DNA of 64,000 nt from Rhizoctonia solani (lineage: Eukaryota; Basidiomycota; Agaricomycetes; Cantharellales; Ceratobasidiaceae). Below the pieces are notes generated by a model. It saw only the letters and a program-made list of their open reading frames with translations, ran no database searches and was not told the DNA's origin. The DNA lies in NCBI RefSeq assembly GCF_016906535.1, contig NC_057373.1:1550001-1614000 (forward strand), read 5' to 3'. A program made the translations under genes and the position numbers. Shown here one piece after another: positions 1 through 11,600 of the stretch. Position 1 is the stretch's first letter. Every line of letters begins with the position of its first letter.

Positions 1-1313
1 ATAACTCCCCAGCGACCCCAAGAAATTGAATCGGTGGAAGGACTGGTGGGTTCCGGAAGAATAAGAAGACAGCTGGTTTGACAAGCAGGCCTAGTCTCGA
101 TAAATATGAATATCAGACCAGTTCCGAGTGATAGGTCACGTCGACACCGTATCGATGCGGGAAAACTCGAGTGAAAGCCAGTGAGCACCCAGTTCAAGTG
201 GGTTTTGTAGTCCAGTCAAAGGTGCCGCACTACGGGACATAGAACATGTAAAACCTGGGAACTGAGGTGGGTCACAGAGGCGCAACAGGGACACAATAGG
301 CCGAGCCGTAACGAGCGATGTGACCTCATAGTGATTCGGAGCTGATGAAGCACGAGAGACACACGGAATGCTTGACCTGAATGGGTAAGAAAATCCCACT
401 GCGCCCTTGATACGGGGTGTGAATCTTGACGTCGGGTAAAATCCTCGCAACAAGACTTACGCTGACTCATCATGTGATACCACGTATCGTGGTAATGCTC
501 AGTACTAATTAGGCATCCCCTTCCAGTTCATCTACTCATGCAAACATTGCTTACATGGAAATATTACATCTGAGGGGAAGCTAGTAGAGTATATGTATTT
601 CCTTGTGGCATAGAAGGACCGTAGCGGGATCGCACTTTATGAGTTGTAGAATTACAATTGTTTATGTTTGTTGCCGATTCAAGTTACTTAATAGTACCAG
701 TGCTGATTATGGGGTTGGAAACCCCGTAACAGTAAATAATGGTATATGGTGCGTGATAACACGAGAAAGAATATCTGAGGTATAGGCGAAAGCGATTGAG
801 AGGGAGGCAAGTGCACCCGGTTGAAGCAGGGACTGGGTGAGTATTTATTCGAATACATATGCACGTGGCTTTCAATTTCTAGTAACAGCCAAATTAAACG
901 CATACACCCATGCTTACTTTCGCTCGTGATTACCTTCTCATATGAAATTTCATATTTACATCATCGAAGGACTTCATAACCGTGACGGATCCTCATGCAA
1001 CTGCCACTTGTATGATTGGTCAAATACTTTGTTTGGTTTAAAATAGCCTAGTTCAAATAAGTCTGACTGATTAGTTCGTTGAAGCATATGGTTTGAGCAT
1101 CATGGAAGCTCGAAATTCTCACCCAGCGTCGATCAGAATGTGTTTACTGACACGTCTTTAGACATTGACCGAGCTGAACCCGGCGATCTCTCGATGACCT
1201 ATGCGAAGGAGATGGGTCAAGACTCTGTACCCTCATAGCGAATCCACTGGTATAAAACCCACTCCAACAGAGGCCGGTTAGCTTGAACATCCTTCCTGAA
1301 CCATTTTCGTAAG
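1..1313. other. Left-end stretch without a supported gene
   Basis: No recognisable protein family is seen here. The first ~480 bases have few stops on the minus strand: an open frame at 136-453 and an overlapping one at 216-473. The predicted peptides match nothing I know. Bases ~540-1250 are AT-rich with short frames only. The last ~100 bases before 1314 are the presumed core promoter of the GH25 gene; a TATA-like string (tataaaac) lies at about 1251-1258. Confidence 0.5.
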
Positions 1314-2354
1314 ATGAAGACTGTCGCTTTTATCACTGGTACCCTCGCTATCACTGGGTTGGTATCAGCAAGAGTTACTGCACCCCTGGAGAAGCGTGCG
1401 CAACCCAAAGGTATCGACGTGTCTGGTTATCAAGGCAATGTTGACTGGGCAGCTCAGAAGAGCGCCGGAATCACGTTCGCGTATATCAAAGCCACTGAGG
1501 GAACTGGTGAGCTTTCATCTCGATTACTCTTGATACACTGAGCTCAAGCGCGATCATATGTACCTTCTCTAGGATATACCAACCCCTACTTCAATCAGCA
1601 ATATAGCGGGTCATATAACGTTGGTATCGTCCGTGGCTCCTATCATTTTGCTCGCCCAGACATCTCTTCTGGAGCCACCCAAGCAAACTATTTCTTGGCC
1701 CATGGGGGTACGAGTCTGGCCCTTGGATTGCTATATAAGCTTATTCATGCCCATTCGCAGGAGGGTGGTCAGCTGATGGAAAGACACTACCAGGCGCTCT
1801 TGATATTGAGTGTAGGCACCACAATTTAGCCTGACAGTACATTCTTACGAGATGCCACCACTAGATAACCCGTATGGCGCGACCTGTTACGGCCTTTCGG
1901 CGGCAAGCATGGTTAGTTGGATTAAAGACTTTAGTAATACCTATCAATCGAAGACGGGTCGTTATCCCACTATTTATACTACCACGGATTGGTGGCAGGT
2001 AAGTAAGAAGTAAAGCATCCCACCAGCCACTATTTTCTAATTACTATTCGGGTATAAGACATGCACTGGAAACTCTGCTGCATTTGGCTCTACTAACGCC
2101 TTGTGGATCGCCCGTTATGCCTCTGCTGTTGGCACTCTCCCCGCTGGATGGGCCTACTATACTTTCTGGCAGTACAGCGTAAGTAGCGGCGCACTGCATA
2201 CATTGTAGACAATTACTTACATATACTTCTAGTCTTCACCCCTTGACCAAGGTAGTCAATGTTTAATCGTTGCTCTATTATTTGCTAATATGGCCCTTCA
2301 GATTATTGGAACGGGGATGCCGCTGGATTGGCACGTTATGCGAAGGGCTCTTAG
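1314..2354 (+). CDS. GH25 lysozyme (N-acetylmuramidase), secreted
   Basis: Glycoside hydrolase family 25 enzymes cleave the beta-1,4 bond between MurNAc and GlcNAc of peptidoglycan; fungal ones are secreted and act on bacteria. Exon 1 encodes a hydrophobic signal peptide (residues 1-20, [19 protein letters not shown]), then a likely KR processing site and the family N-terminus [13 protein letters not shown] with its conserved Asp. Later exons give [24 protein letters not shown], the acidic catalytic pair in [17 protein letters not shown] and WIARYASAV, and end in [17 protein letters not shown] then TAG at 2352-2354. At least five short introns are present; the first runs from GTGAGC at 1507 to the AG before GATATACC. 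Splicing keeps the frame, so the gene looks intact. A bacterial-defence or feeding role is inference. Confidence 0.9.
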
Positions 2355-2712
2355 GCTCAGAAATTCATGCAAAGTGTCTTGCACATCGCAAGGCATGGCC
2401 TTTTGTATAGTCCGCCATTCAAAATTAAATTTAAAGCCATTGTGCGCGTCAAGGCCGACAATATCTGATGGGCAAAAATAGAAGACCCTTGGGATCATGT
2501 ATGCGCGTGTGTTCGGGGTAGGGGTGGTACCTGAAGCCACGTGACTTGGGCGCGCCCCACTAGAGACATTGGGGTCCAGAGCTTAACCAACACCGCTCCT
2601 AGCTCGTAGCGACCTCTCCGTCAATTCTCTCTGAATAATTTTCAACGTAATATATCTGTTAAAAGCACAAAAACCAGTATATTGTCAACTCTGAGGCTCC
2701 GAAGTGATTCTC
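2355..2712. promoter_or_regulatory. Intergenic region, EXO1 promoter
   Basis: The first part should hold the 3' UTR of the GH25 gene. A CACGTG palindrome lies at 2538-2543, about 170 bases before the EXO1 start, beside a GC-rich patch (ggcgcgccc). No other gene is seen. Confidence 0.4.
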
Positions 2713-5536
2713 ATGGGTATACAAGGACTCCTCCCGTTGCTCAAGTCTATCCATATCAATACAAACATAACCCAATTTTCAGGAAAAACGTGAGTAGAAA
2801 TAGGTTAAATCAGCTAAATATAGTCTGACAGCCGCTTGTGCTTGGAAGCCTAGCAGTTGATGGTTATGTGTGGCTTCATCGAGGAGCATATGCTTGTGCT
2901 ATTCAGCTAGTGAAAGGGCAATACACGACCAAGTAAGTGCTCAACTGATGTTGGGAAATACACGTCAGCTCACTGAGAACTCAAAAGATATGTTGATTAT
3001 GCGATGCATCGAGTGCGGATGCTGCGCCACCATGGTATTACTCCTTACATTGTGTTTGATGGTGGTCCATTGCCTGCCAAGCGAGGTACTGAGAAAGATC
3101 GCGAAGAGTAGGGGGTAATGCATTGGGTTATGCTAGTGTAACTAACGAATTCTCCAGGAAGCGTTCCAAGAGTCTTGCTCAGGCTCAGCTGTTAGAGGCA
3201 CAAGGCAAGGGAAACGAGGCCTACGAGTACTACAAAAAATGTGTCGATATTACACCCCAGATGGCCTACCAGCTTATCAAGGCTCTACGTGCTGAAGGGG
3301 TATCGTATGTTGTTGCACCGTACGAGGCTGACGCTCAAATGGCTTACTTGGAGCGAGAAGGGATTGTGGATGGCATAATTACCGAAGACTCGGATTTGGT
3401 CGTTTTCGGCTGTAGAAATCTGTTGTTCAAGCTCGGGCAAGATGGCTCTTGCGTGAACGTTCGACGAGAGGACCTTGCGGCAGTCACCAGTCTGAACTTG
3501 GTAGGATGGAGTGATAAGGAACTAAGATGGATGGCGGTGAGTGATTTGTTTGGAAGGTTTTGCCATCAATGACCAACTTGCTTGCAGATGCTATCCGGAT
3601 GCGACTACATTGATTCTCTTCCAGGACTTGGACTGAAAACAGCCTACAAACTTTTACGAAAATGGAAGACAGCAGAAAAGGCAAGTAACATGACGCAGCG
3701 ACGACGAATCAGACATGAATTTGGAGATAGGTTATTCAGGCAATTCGAATGGACGGAACCTTCAAAATGCCAAAGGGATACCTAGAAAGCTTTAGAATCG
3801 CTGAACTGGCTTTTCTTCACCAACGGGTTTACGATCCCGCTTCTCAAAGGCTAACTCACCTGGGGTCACCTCCTGCCGACGAAGGATGGGATGAAAGCAA
3901 AGACGCGTTCGTAGGAGAGTAAGTCGATATATACGCAATGTGTGCCTATATACTCACGGAATAGCAGAGATTTACCTCCCGATGTTGCCAAAAAGATTGC
4001 TGAGGGGGATTTCTGCCCTATATTGCGAGATACAATGATAGATATGATGCCGGCGTTCCAACCAAAACCTCGGAAAGGCAAGACAGTAGGTAAAACCGAA
4101 TTGATCCGCGAACTTGACTAATGATGTTGAAGATATCGACAGAAGTGCCAAGTAATGCGAGTATCAAAGATTCTCAGAAATCTATCTCAAGTTTCTTTGG
4201 TAAGCACTTAGCCAACTCGAGGCGAACGTGACTTATGCCCTATATAGGGGCTGCAACAATATCTTCACATCGCAAGAAACATACACCACTTCCCAAATTC
4301 GTTAGTGTAAAAGGAAGTGGAAGATCTTCACTTTCTGCGCAACTTGTAGACAAAACTCCGCCGGAGGAGGATTGGGAGGTTATGGAGATTGAAGGTCCTA
4401 CACGACCGAACGCATGCTCTAACACAACCAGTCGTTTCTTTGGCGATCAATCTACACCCCCAAAATCTCGTACCCTTTCCGGGGAAGCTGAAGAACGAAA
4501 GCGGAAACGAGCAGATTCGTTCGAAGAAATAACGACTCCGCGCGCAGCTCGAACCTTGATAAGAAGATGGAGTGGAAACTTGGTGGATCTAACCATGGAC
4601 GAAGAAAATAGTGAACCTGACGCGGGGGGCTCTATTGTCTCGCGTAGTGCCAGTCCAGACACCTTCTCATTGCTCCAGGATCTCTCATCCCCGGTTCAAC
4701 CTGATCGAACTTCAAGGTCAAAGAGTCCAGAATCAATATCAGGAGATTTATCGAGCCCCGAATCAACACGAAAACGGGTTTCTCACCCTCGATTGCAGCC
4801 CCACCTGTCTATAGGATCCACCGAGCCGGGAAGCCCGGACCAGGATCTACCGATACCAACCCCAATGCTTACATACAAGTTGGGCACTTCCCTTCAAGGT
4901 GGCTCTTCTAAGCATGCGCTCCCACCAAATACAACTAGACAGAAATCGGTATTGGTGGATCTACGGGAAGTGTTTTCTCAGGAAAGCGTCAGCGAAATCA
5001 GTGCATCAGAGGAAGGCCCGTGGACGCCTAGTGATCCCCTCGTTGGCCAAGTCGCTGTGAATGAAGGAGTCCCAGATCTGGATGATACGGAGTACCTCTC
5101 GGATGACGAGAAACACGAAGCAGAGGCTGCTGAGCGGCGGTCTCGTGTAGCTCGGGGCTGGGAGGCGAAGTATGGATTTAAAGTAGTCAAAGGACGCAAG
5201 GTATGTGTTCATAGCATGTGGGCGTATAGGATTTCGATTGCTCATTATCCTTAGTCCTTGCCTTATCTATCTCCCGCTCAATCTACAGCACCCCCATCAC
5301 CTCCCCAACTATTGGGCCCACGACCCACTCATGTATTTCAGCCCCTTGGAATGCCCAAAAGTCGACCCAAGGCGAGAGGTCGCAAGTCAGAGCCAGCGTT
5401 GAGGACCGAGATTGTGATTGATGACGACGATGAAGACTTTCTCCTGGGTTCCAAGGTAATAGACAATAATGATATCATCATCTCCAGTCCAGAACGGACC
5501 GCAGAACGGTTCAACCGTTTCAAGTGCCCAACATAA
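2713..5536 (+). CDS. EXO1: Exonuclease 1 (Rad2/XPG family 5'-3' exonuclease)
   Basis: Exo1 degrades DNA 5' to 3' in mismatch repair, double-strand-break resection and telomere processing in the nucleus. The start ATG at 2713 gives the family N-terminus MGIQGLLPLLKSI. The XPG-N region follows across short introns (SGKTLAVDGYVWLHRGAY, then YVDYAMHRVRMLRHHGITPY and VFDGGPLPAKR). The XPG-I region has the acidic metal ligands in APYEADAQMAYLE and ITEDSDLVVFGC, and the H2TH region has LSGCDYIDSLPGLGLKTA. The first intron is 2790-2848, with the acceptor at cttggaag. The C-terminal half (from about 4100) is low-complexity and rich in Ser/Pro/acid, with a late DDDDED tract, as in fungal Exo1 tails that bind mismatch-repair partners. 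The stop is at 5534-5536. No break was needed to read it. Identity is firm; exact middle exon ends are approximate. Confidence 0.93.
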
Positions 5537-5738
5537 CGGACGCTACTAGCAGGATTATCGCTTTTTGTATATATGTATTGGCGATTTTTGTTCATATTAT
5601 TATTCACTGGCTCTTGCGTATAATTGTCTTCTCTGTTGCAGATAATCATATGGGAAACTTACACGAGTAAGCCGACCAATATAATCATGTTACACCCAGC
5701 CAAATAGTATTTGTTAGATCGATTTATATGCTACGCTC

Positions 5739-8264
5739 TCAAGATGGGGGCGTAACCTTCCAAGTTCTCACGCAACCGTCTGCTCCTGAACTAGCCAAAA
5801 TCCCTTCTCCTATCCACATAACTCCTGTGACACCGTTTGCGTGGGCGTTCTTGGTGGAAACATTCTTGTTTGGCGAGTCGACGGAGTAAATATAGATGTG
5901 CGTATCCAAGGACCCCGACGCGCAATGCTTTCCATCCGCCGTCCAAGCAAGGCTATAAACGCGGGCACTGTGGAAAACCCAACTCGAAATAGCGACCTAC
6001 GGTGTGCTACTTAAAGGGGATTCATATGTTAGAAAATACCATCTCGTACCTCTTTCTTCACGACGTCATACACATATATCTTGCCAGCAGACTATGAATC
6101 AAAATCAATTATAAAAGTTGCTTGGAATCGTAAATGGCAACCTACGTCTGCAACGGCGACGAGAGACCCGTCGGGAGAAAATGCGATCGCCGTGATCGTC
6201 CCCCTGTTCGATGTAAGTTTCCCCAACTCTTTAAGTCCACTTCCGTCCCATTCATAAAGTGTTGTTGACTTGTCCTACATAGAACCAAATTAGTTTAGTG
6301 CATTACCATATAAAAATAACGGACTTCGCTCCCAGCTGCAACAGTTTTTCCATAAACTGCAATCGCGGTAACAGGATTATTAACGGGGAGCTTATACTTC
6401 TCTTTCCCGCTTTCCAGGACCTGAACACCGTTCAAAGTAGCAACATAAACAGTAGACCCTGAGGTTGCAATACCCCTTGGCTGGCCATTGGTGGGGGTAG
6501 CGATTGCCCTGGACATATGCATATATTAGTGTTCGGGGGTGTTTACGTACATATTTATGCTCACGAGAATTTATTCTCTCCAATGTCGATGGATCGAACA
6601 CTATCATCGAATGCAGTCGAGAAAAGCTTATCATTTGAATGAGCAAGTGCGACAACTTGACTTTTATGAGGCTCTCCTGCAACAGGCCGCGCGCCTTCTG
6701 CAGTAGTGAATGAGATGACTCGACCATCGTTGGACCCAGTCAAGAATGTTCCTGGAGATGGGCTTGCGATGGAGGAAATGGAGTGGGTGGGACCCTGTTT
6801 GGCATTCAGTATGGTACTGAGGGCAAATTGTAGATCAGATACGCGCATATAAGGTGCGGGTCGGCTTGGATCCATCCCGTTTGTCAAAGATATTCAGAGT
6901 TCCATTGAGCGATAGGCTAACGAGATTGTCCCCAGCCCAGGTATTGCCAACTTGTTGATGTTCAACTCCAGAACCCAAATTCCAAGTGGTCACGGACTGG
7001 TGGGTTTCGACGTCCCCTACGAGGCAAAAGACGTGAACATGTGTGTGTGGCTATTCCAATAAAAAAAAAAAGACTTACATAACTTGACGGTACGATCCAT
7101 AGAGGACGTAAGTAGACTCGCAGAGTCGGGACTCCAAGCGCATGCCATCTACAGAAATATTAACAACGGGCATTAGTGTTGTTACTGCCACACCTACAAT
7201 ACTGCCTTTGTGCGCCCCTGCAAATTCTGACAGAGTCTCTCCAGTTTCACCGTTATACAAGAACGCTTTCATATCGGATCCAACGCTGGCAAATACATCT
7301 CCAGAAGGCGAGAATTGGACATCCTGAACGAATCGTGTGTGTGTACTGATAATGGAATCATACTTAAAGGGGACGCCTGTGAAACGTTCTTTAGTTTCTC
7401 TAACTGGGAAATATGAATAGCGGACCTGTATAGAATACGATTGTATTATCATCTCCTGCGGTAACTGCACGAAACGGCCGTTTGTGGCGTATGGATGTTG
7501 CATTGAGTACCTGAGTGTGCCAAGTTGAGTATGATCGACGCGGCAACGTGATAGCTATTACCTTTGAATGGCCTGTAATGTCACCTGTTGAATTTCCTGA
7601 TTCAGCGTTGAAGGCCACACCAAATCTGTAATTGGTCGATTGGTCAGTGGCACTTGGTAGCTATCCTCGTCAATGACAAACCTCTCTTTGCCGTCACCAA
7701 CGGCAATGATTCGCTGGCTATCTGCATCCCATGCTAAGTCGTTACTTCAGCACATATCAGTAATAAGCAAATCAGGGAAGTGTTGGCATTTACATTCGGC
7801 CTGAGATAGCTTTCTTTTCGTTTTTTAAGGTTTGGTCGGTTCCGGCAATATCCCAGATCCTAACTGAAGGATGTTGCATAAGAAGATACGGAAATTATCC
7901 TGTTGAATGATTACCATTTCCTCCGATGTCAGCTGAAGCACAGTAATATCCTGAAGGTGAGATACGCGCGACGGTAGCAGGTTGGGTGTGCTGTGAGTAG
8001 GTTATCCCGAAAGCAGGTGTCTGAGAATCGTAATTATAAGCGCGTATCCCTTGGGATGTTACCCTACTATACATTCAAATCACGAATCTGTAATTCGGGG
8101 GCAGGACGTAAGGTAGGGTGTTGCGTTCGTGATGGCTAACCACTAACCACTATGGACCGGCCGTTGGTGTATACGATCTTGTCCCCATGGCTGCTCAGTT
8201 TCGTCGAGGATCCTCTAGTAGTCAAGGGATTGCATGGATAGGTTTTCTCCGCTATAACAGACAT
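5739..8264 (-). CDS. AIP1: Actin-interacting protein 1 (WD40 beta-propeller, WDR1/Aip1)
   Basis: Aip1 works with cofilin to sever and disassemble actin filaments at cortical patches. Read on the minus strand, the start is MSVIAEKTYPCNP at 8264, and the N-terminal blades read STKLSSHGDKIVYTNG and ITYSQHTQPTVARISPSG. Next come INDLAWDADSQRIIAVGDG and the diagnostic GDITGHSK, then RPFRAVTAGDDNTIVFY and FVQDVQFSPSGDVFASVGSD with LYNGETGE. The last blade is GVTGVMWIGEGILASSGADG, closing with CVRTWKVTPPS and TGA at 5739-5741. This matches the usual two-propeller layout of about 600 residues. About ten short introns split it. A CACGTG site sits at 8330-8335, just upstream of the start. It looks intact. 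Confidence 0.9.
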
Positions 8265-8667
8265 TACTTAGGGTTAGTCAAGAAAGTCCAGGTGATGGAT
8301 CAGGTAGTTATGTCTAAGCTTGCAAGATGCACGTGCACATATAACTGATAATCAATACTTCTATTGGAAATATGAACACCAAGCCAATACAATGAAACCC
8401 GTCCACCAAGTGCTTCATTTCTAGTCGAGGAATAAGCAAGACAACGGATATATTGATGTAAGTAGTATGCGAGAAGAAAAAAAAAGAGAGTGGGTCGCAG
8501 CAGCAGCACAGATCGCAAGTATACAATCACCAAGAGCAAATAGAGAGCGAAATAGACTAATGAACAGAAAATAACCAGTAAAGGAAAGTAATCAGACTAT
8601 GCGAGCCATAATCGAACTATTGATATCAAAATTATCAGAGAAGTTTCGAATTTAACTTGAATTGTAG
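8265..8667. other. Gap between AIP1 start and NUM1-like stop
   Basis: This holds the AIP1 promoter (minus strand; TGCACGTGCA palindrome around 8328-8337), and the 3' UTR of the Num1-like gene should lie at its right side. Short frames here (8300-8539) are lysine/tyrosine/leucine-rich noise with no family resemblance. Confidence 0.4.
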
Positions 8668-11600
8668 TTATCGGCGCTCGGAGGGCTGAGGTGACATCGG
8701 TCGTTTTGATTTAGAGCGCTTGGACCCGAATCTCAGACTGAGTTTCTTCTCGCCATTCTCACCTCCCCATGAAAATATACTGGCTCCATCCCCATGTGAC
8801 CGAGAACTCGCCCGCGATCGGAATGAAAACGCAGGCGAAGCGGGGCGGGGCGAGGTCGAACGGTCAACATCAAGGTTTCGAGTTTGGTGGTGATGGTGGT
8901 GATGGCTCTTCTGCCCAGGGTGACGGATAAGACTACCAATATCATGGGCACCATCACAGCAAGCTCGAACGTTCTCCAGCCCTTCAAACCCAGGCTCAGG
9001 TTCGGTTGGCACAAACCCGTCATCGTGCTCGTCATACTCAGCGTTCTCGAAGTCCATGCTGTCGTCAGCTGACTGCTGTTGGTACGCGCGCGTAGACTTG
9101 GTCGGGCTTTGCGCCTCTGGAGGATTCCACCTCATGTACTCTGCAGCTGGGGTGCCAGCACGCTTGCCTACAGATCCGACAGACATCTGACTTTGGCTGC
9201 GGAATGCCTTAGGAGTGGTATTCCATCCCTCATGGTAAGGGTTAGACGCCGTTGTGCGGGCACTCCTGGGGCTGGACATGATTTGCTGGCGAATTTCGTC
9301 AGCCGGGCCAGAGGGTCCACCAGGGGTCGTGGATCCAAAGCGAGAGCGATTGGCAGAGGTCTCGGGAGATAGAGCAACGGTACTTGGTCGGGCAAGTAGG
9401 TAGTTGAGAGCCTATGGGGACATAAGTAAAATTGAAGATATCGTCACAAGTGTACTTACACTGAACCAAATATCGTGGCGCTCCTTGGTCGGGGCAGTGA
9501 ACTTCATTTCGCGCTGAGGTGTTGATACAATGATACTATATTGGTAGATGCCAGGGGGAACGGGGTTGGGATCCAGGACAGACTTGACCGAATCAATATA
9601 GGCTGGGTGTTGAGTGAGTATATGCATGTAGTTGCTTGGGCAGAAATTCTACTTACCACTCTTAGCACTTGATTCCGAAACTCCGTTCGAACCAGGATCC
9701 GCATCGCTCCAGTATAATGTCTTGGTGTATGGGTGAATCCAGAAGAATCGCTTGTGACGCTTCTCGCCGTGCCCTTTTCCGACCACCTTGCGGGTGTACT
9801 TGAATAAGAACTCGCCGATCATAGTCTGAGTGATAGCGTGAATGATAGTAGGATCGGTTGTCCCATTTCCTTGAGGATGGGTTGGGTCGGCAAGAGCCAA
9901 ACGAGCGTGCTGCTGCTCACTAGAGCGATCAGAGGACACAGACATTCGGCGCGACGAACTAGAAGCCATGGATGCACCGGCTGCAATTGCAGCGGGGCGA
10001 GTATTGGATGCGGAGCGGAAGCTACTAGTTGATGCGGGTTGGCGCAATCCACCTACAGGCGACATACCAGAGCCCTGTTGGCGACCAAGAGTACGTTGTG
10101 GGACAAGCAAAGACGAGCCAGGGCCAAAGGTAGGGGTGGTTGCACGCTGAAGAAGTTCGGCGGGAGGAGGAGAAGTCGGGCGAGGAGGAGGGACGATGGT
10201 GCTTGCGGTTCGTCGCATGGATTGGGATGGCATTGATGGGGGTGGCATGGGAGGTGGAGGTGGTAACATCATCGTTGGTGGGCGGGTACGATCTACCTGA
10301 ACAATCGGTCCTACAGATGAGATCGAAGGGCGATTCTTAGGACTTGACATGGAGCGCATGCTGGATACGTCCGAGTCGATCGACCGTCTGTCGTCACGCT
10401 GGCGAGCAAAGATATCTGAGCTTTCGCGCGGGGCGGTAGCAGGACGCTTGCCCATGGCGACCTCTGAGGGCGTAGACGTAGCAGACGGGATGTACTTGAA
10501 CTGCGATGGGGTACCAATCCTAGTGAATCCAACAGCAGGGCCACCGGGAGTGTGTGGTGCAGGTGTGTCGGTCTGGGTCGACATCTCTCGCATTGTGGGT
10601 TTGAGAGTAGGGCTAGAAGGTTGGGCTGCGTCGATAGACTTGGAATCGAACTCTCGGGTCTGGGGTTGGGGTTGAAGCGACCACCTATGGCCGTAAGTTC
10701 CAACACGACCAGCACGAATGCTTTGGTCATCTTCATCGGACTGGAACCCAATGTTGATAGTGGAAGCCATTGAGTGGAAATCAGTGAGGCCTGAAGGGGT
10801 AGTCATGCTCTCCCTAGCGTCCTCCCATTCGCCATCAGTAGGAGTTTCTGTAACCGTGCGTACGTCCTCATCTCGTGGTCGGAGGAAGGGGCCACGAGCT
10901 TGCAAGAACGAGTCGCGTGTTTGAACAGGTGCAAGACCGAGTTGAGCACCGGCGCGGAGTGCGTTTGGAGTAGGAGTAATGTCGTCGAAGGCTCCTGGGT
11001 TGACGTTTCGCGGGGGAGTGGTGAGTAGCGCAGCTCCATTGACGAGGGGAACAGACGCCGTTGCAATAGGGGTACCAATCTCTTCGTCGACTTGAACTTC
11101 CATTTCGGCCATAAGGACTGCATGGGTCTGTGTGCTGACATTGGTAGAACCTGCAGCTGCGGTAACCCCCATTTCGGAAGTGGCAAGTTGAGTTTGGGTC
11201 GAAGATTCGGTGGTCGAAGGGGCAGGAATAGGAATGGGTCCGGGTTCAGGCTCGGTCTGGGTTGCCAACTCGGCAGTGTCGGGCTTGAGCTCGGGCTCGG
11301 GCTCGGGCTCGGTCCTTGTACACGATGACCTCCCTATCCTGGTACACAATCTTCGGTACCTCCTTAATGACTTCAATCTCCTTGATGACCTCCCTGTCCT
11401 GGTACACAATCTTGGGAACCTCCTTCTCTTGGTACACAATCGTCGGCACCTCCTTGATGACTTCAACCTCCTTGATGACCTCCACCTCTTTGATGACCTC
11501 GACTTCTTTGATGACCTCCACCTCCTTGATGACTTCGACCTCACGGACGACCTCGACTTCCTTGACGACCTCGACAGGAACCTCCTTGACGCGCTCGACT

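Noticed and set aside
9079..9395. Frames opposite the Num1-like tail (9079-9372 plus; 9168-9395 minus)
   Set aside because: The minus frame at 8668-9279 continues from the PH domain; the others are out-of-frame shadows.
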